Source of the DNA: an uncultured Sphingomonadaceae bacterium
GTDB taxonomy: Bacteria > Pseudomonadota > Alphaproteobacteria > Sphingomonadales > Sphingomonadaceae
NCBI GenBank assembly: GCA_947493195.1
Contig: CANLQG010000005.1
Location: 62,001 to 126,000, forward strand
Reading direction: 5' to 3'
DNA length: 64,000 nucleotides
Shown: positions 62,007 through 64,000 of the stretch, in pieces
Numbering within the stretch: the stretch's first letter is position 1
Layout of the letters: every line of letters starts with the position of its first letter
Position numbers and translations under genes: made by a program
The notes under the pieces: generated by a model
The model's database searches: none
What the model was told of the DNA's origin: nothing
Seen by the model: the letters and a program-made list of their open reading frames with translations, nothing else

Positions 62007-64000
62007 TTGAACTCGATCCTGATCATCGTTTTCGCGCCGCTGCTGGCCGCGATCGTCGCCGGGCTTGGCGGCAAGTGGATTGGCCACACGGCGGCCAAGG
62101 TCATCGCCACCGCAGGCCTGTTCCTGGCGTGTGGCCTCAGCTGGCCGATCTTCCTGTCGTACATCGCAGGCGACGCCGAGGCGACTGTCACCCCGGTGAT
62201 GACCTGGGTGCAGTCGGGCGCCATGACCTTTGATTGGGCGCTGCGCGTAGATACGCTGACGGCCGTGATGCTGGTGGTGATCACCAGCGTCTCCGCGCTC
62301 GTCCACCTTTACAGCTGGGGCTACATGGATGAGGACCCGGACCAGAGCCGGTTCTTCGCCTACCTCTCGCTGTTCACCTTCGCCATGCTGATGCTGGTGA
62401 CGGCGAACAACCTGGTGCAGATGTTTTTCGGTTGGGAAGGGGTTGGTCTCGCCAGCTACCTGCTGATCGGGTTCTGGTACAAGAAGCCCAGCGCCAGCGC
62501 CGCCGCGATCAAGGCCTTCGTGGTGAACCGCGTGGGTGACCTTGGTTTCATGCTCGGCATCTTCGGCACGTTCCTGGTGTTCCAGACCACCAGCATCCCG
62601 GAAATCCTCGAGGCCGCGCCTGCCATGCAGGGTAGCACGATCACCTTCATGGGTGCGCGCTGGGACACGATGACCATCCTGTGTCTGCTGCTGTTCGTCG
62701 GCGCGATGGGTAAATCTGCGCAGCTCGGCCTGCACACCTGGCTGCCGGACGCGATGGAAGGCCCGACGCCGGTTTCCGCGCTGATCCACGCCGCCACCAT
62801 GGTGACGGCGGGCGTGTTCATGGTCTGCCGCCTTTCGCCGATGTTCGAAGCTGCACCCGCCGCGCTCGCCGTGGTGACGATTGTCGGCGCAGCTACCTGC
62901 CTGTTCGCTGCCACCATCGGCACGACGCAGTGGGACATCAAGCGCGTGATCGCCTATTCCACCTGCTCGCAGCTGGGGTACATGTTCTTCGCCGCCGGCG
63001 TCGGCGCCTATGGCGCGGCCATGTTCCACCTGTTCACGCACGCCTTCTTCAAGGCGCTGCTGTTCCTGGGTGCAGGCTCGGTCATCCACGCCATGCACCA
63101 TGAGCAGGACATGCGCTATTACGGCGGCCTGCGGAAGAGCATTCCCTTCACCTTCTGGGCGATGATGTTCGGCACGCTCGCCATTACCGGGCTCGGTATC
63201 TATGACCTGCACATCGGCTTTGCTGGCTTCTGGTCGAAGGATGCGATCCTTGAAGTGTCCTACGCCGCTGGCGGCCATGGCACGGGCGCGTTCTGGGTCG
63301 GCGCATTCGCTGCGCTGCTCACCAGTTTCTACAGCTGGCGCCTGATGTTCCTCACGTTCTGGGGCAAGCCACGCTGGATCGAGAGCGAGCATATCCAGCA
63401 CGCCGTCCACCACGGACATGACGAGCCACACGAACACAACCCCGCCGCACAGGAAGACTCCGGCCACGATGTGACCCATGCCGTGCCCGATCCGGCCCAC
63501 GGTGACGGAACCGGCGGCTATCACCCGCACGAAAGCCCGTGGACGATGCTTGTTCCGTTGGCCGTACTGTCGCTGGGCGCAATCTTTGCTGGTCAGTTAT
63601 TTGCCGGCTCGTTCCTCGACAGCGCCGACTTCTGGAATGGTTCGATCGCCTACGACGCCGAACTGATGCACGCGATGCACGAGGTTCCCAAGTGGGTGAA
63701 GTACACCGCGCTTGTCGTCATGCTGATCGGCCTGTTCCTCGCCTGGCTCGCCTATATCCGTCGTACGGACCTGCCGCGCCAGACGACCGAGCAGCTTGGT
63801 CCGATCTACAACTTCGTCTTCAACAAATGGTATTTCGACGAACTGTATAATCTCATTTTCGTGAAGCCCGCCTTCTGGCTCGGCCGCTTCTTCTGGAAGA
63901 AGGGCGACGAGGGCACGATTGATCGCTTCGGCCCCAACGGCATCGCCTGGATGATCGAGCGCGGCAGCGGGTTTGCGAGAAATGTCCAGTCCGGTTATCT
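62007..64000 (+). CDS. nuoL: NADH-quinone oxidoreductase subunit L (runs off the window)
   Basis: NuoL is an antiporter-like proton-pumping subunit with a long lateral helix. About 664 codons are present from TTG 62007; the 3' end is outside. Landmarks are [38 protein letters not shown] and [17 protein letters not shown], with the core lysines and histidines visible. A loop near residues 455-510 is unusually rich in histidine ([20 protein letters not shown]). nuoM and nuoN presumably follow. Confidence 0.96.
   Translation, partial: MNSILIIVFAPLLAAIVAGLGGKWIGHTAAKVIATAGLFLACGLSWPIFLSYIAGDAEATVTPVMTWVQSGAMTFDWALRVDTLTAVMLVVITSVSALVHLYSWGYMDEDPDQSRFFAYLSLFTFAMLMLVTANNLVQMFFGWEGVGLASYLLIGFWYKKPSASAAAIKAFVVNRVGDLGFMLGIFGTFLVFQTTSIPEILEAAPAMQGSTITFMGARWDTMTILCLLLFVGAMGKSAQLGLHTWLPDAMEGPTPVSALIHAATMVTAGVFMVCRLSPMFEAAPAALAVVTIVGAATCLFAATIGTTQWDIKRVIAYSTCSQLGYMFFAAGVGAYGAAMFHLFTHAFFKALLFLGAGSVIHAMHHEQDMRYYGGLRKSIPFTFWAMMFGTLAITGLGIYDLHIGFAGFWSKDAILEVSYAAGGHGTGAFWVGAFAALLTSFYSWRLMFLTFWGKPRWIESEHIQHAVHHGHDEPHEHNPAAQEDSGHDVTHAVPDPAHGDGTGGYHPHESPWTMLVPLAVLSLGAIFAGQLFAGSFLDSADFWNGSIAYDAELMHAMHEVPKWVKYTALVVMLIGLFLAWLAYIRRTDLPRQTTEQLGPIYNFVFNKWYFDELYNLIFVKPAFWLGRFFWKKGDEGTIDRFGPNGIAWMIERGSGFARNVQSGY

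Overview
The window is high-GC, densely packed bacterial chromosome with no mobile element, CRISPR array, rRNA or tRNA that I could find. The gene set (XrtA/PEP-CTERM exopolysaccharide locus, alphaproteobacterial RNase E with an acidic insert in its S1 region, a 14-subunit-type nuo operon, E. coli-like IlvD, ETF-ubiquinone oxidoreductase, ZapE) points to Alphaproteobacteria, order Sphingomonadales, most likely an Erythrobacter-like genus. The family-level placement is inference. TTG and GTG starts and 4-base ATGA/GTGA stop-start overlaps are very common, so most genes sit in translationally coupled runs.

Layout. 1-1125 (minus): the start of a lytic transglycosylase behind a uracil-DNA-glycosylase-like gene. 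1207-9303 (plus): housekeeping genes for ETF-QO, IspE, N-formylglutamate amidohydrolase, IlvD, a small lipoprotein, NAD(P)HX repair and an RNA (uracil-C5) methyltransferase. 9294-27731: a complete-looking XrtA exopolysaccharide/protein-sorting locus in two divergent operons. The minus arm holds an acyltransferase, an acyl carrier protein and two alpha/beta hydrolases. The plus arm holds an acyl-CoA ligase, a PLP decarboxylase, export lipoprotein, chain-length protein, tyrosine kinase, outer-membrane protein, ATPase, deacetylase, FemAB protein, glycosyltransferase, XrtA fused to EpsI, and an asparagine-synthase-like amidotransferase. 27728-36514: zapE, a thioesterase, sdhB, an SDR, an ATP-grasp enzyme, a methyltransferase, a nucleotidyltransferase and rne. 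36991-45749: cell-wall genes (amidase, PBP1A), prfB, a DUF3419/BtaA-like gene, a lipoprotein methyltransferase, a nitronate-monooxygenase-like gene and a hydrolase. 45746-50419: a YkgJ protein, an NTF2-like protein, an ammonium transporter, an SH3 protein, a lipoprotein and a thiolase. 50697-64000: nuoA to nuoL (nuoL runs off the end), with five extra genes threaded between the complex I subunits.

The two most interesting regions are the XrtA locus and the nuo operon. The XrtA locus carries a five- or six-gene acyl/amine module of unknown chemistry (ligase, carrier protein, decarboxylase, acyltransferase, one Cys-type hydrolase and one hydrolase that has lost its nucleophile). The nuo operon carries a lipoprotein, three tiny membrane proteins and a secreted protein in overlapping frames between nuoC and nuoG. 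Smaller points include three convergent gene pairs that end in one shared CTAG, a release factor 2 without the autoregulatory frameshift, and a methyltransferase with a lipoprotein signal.
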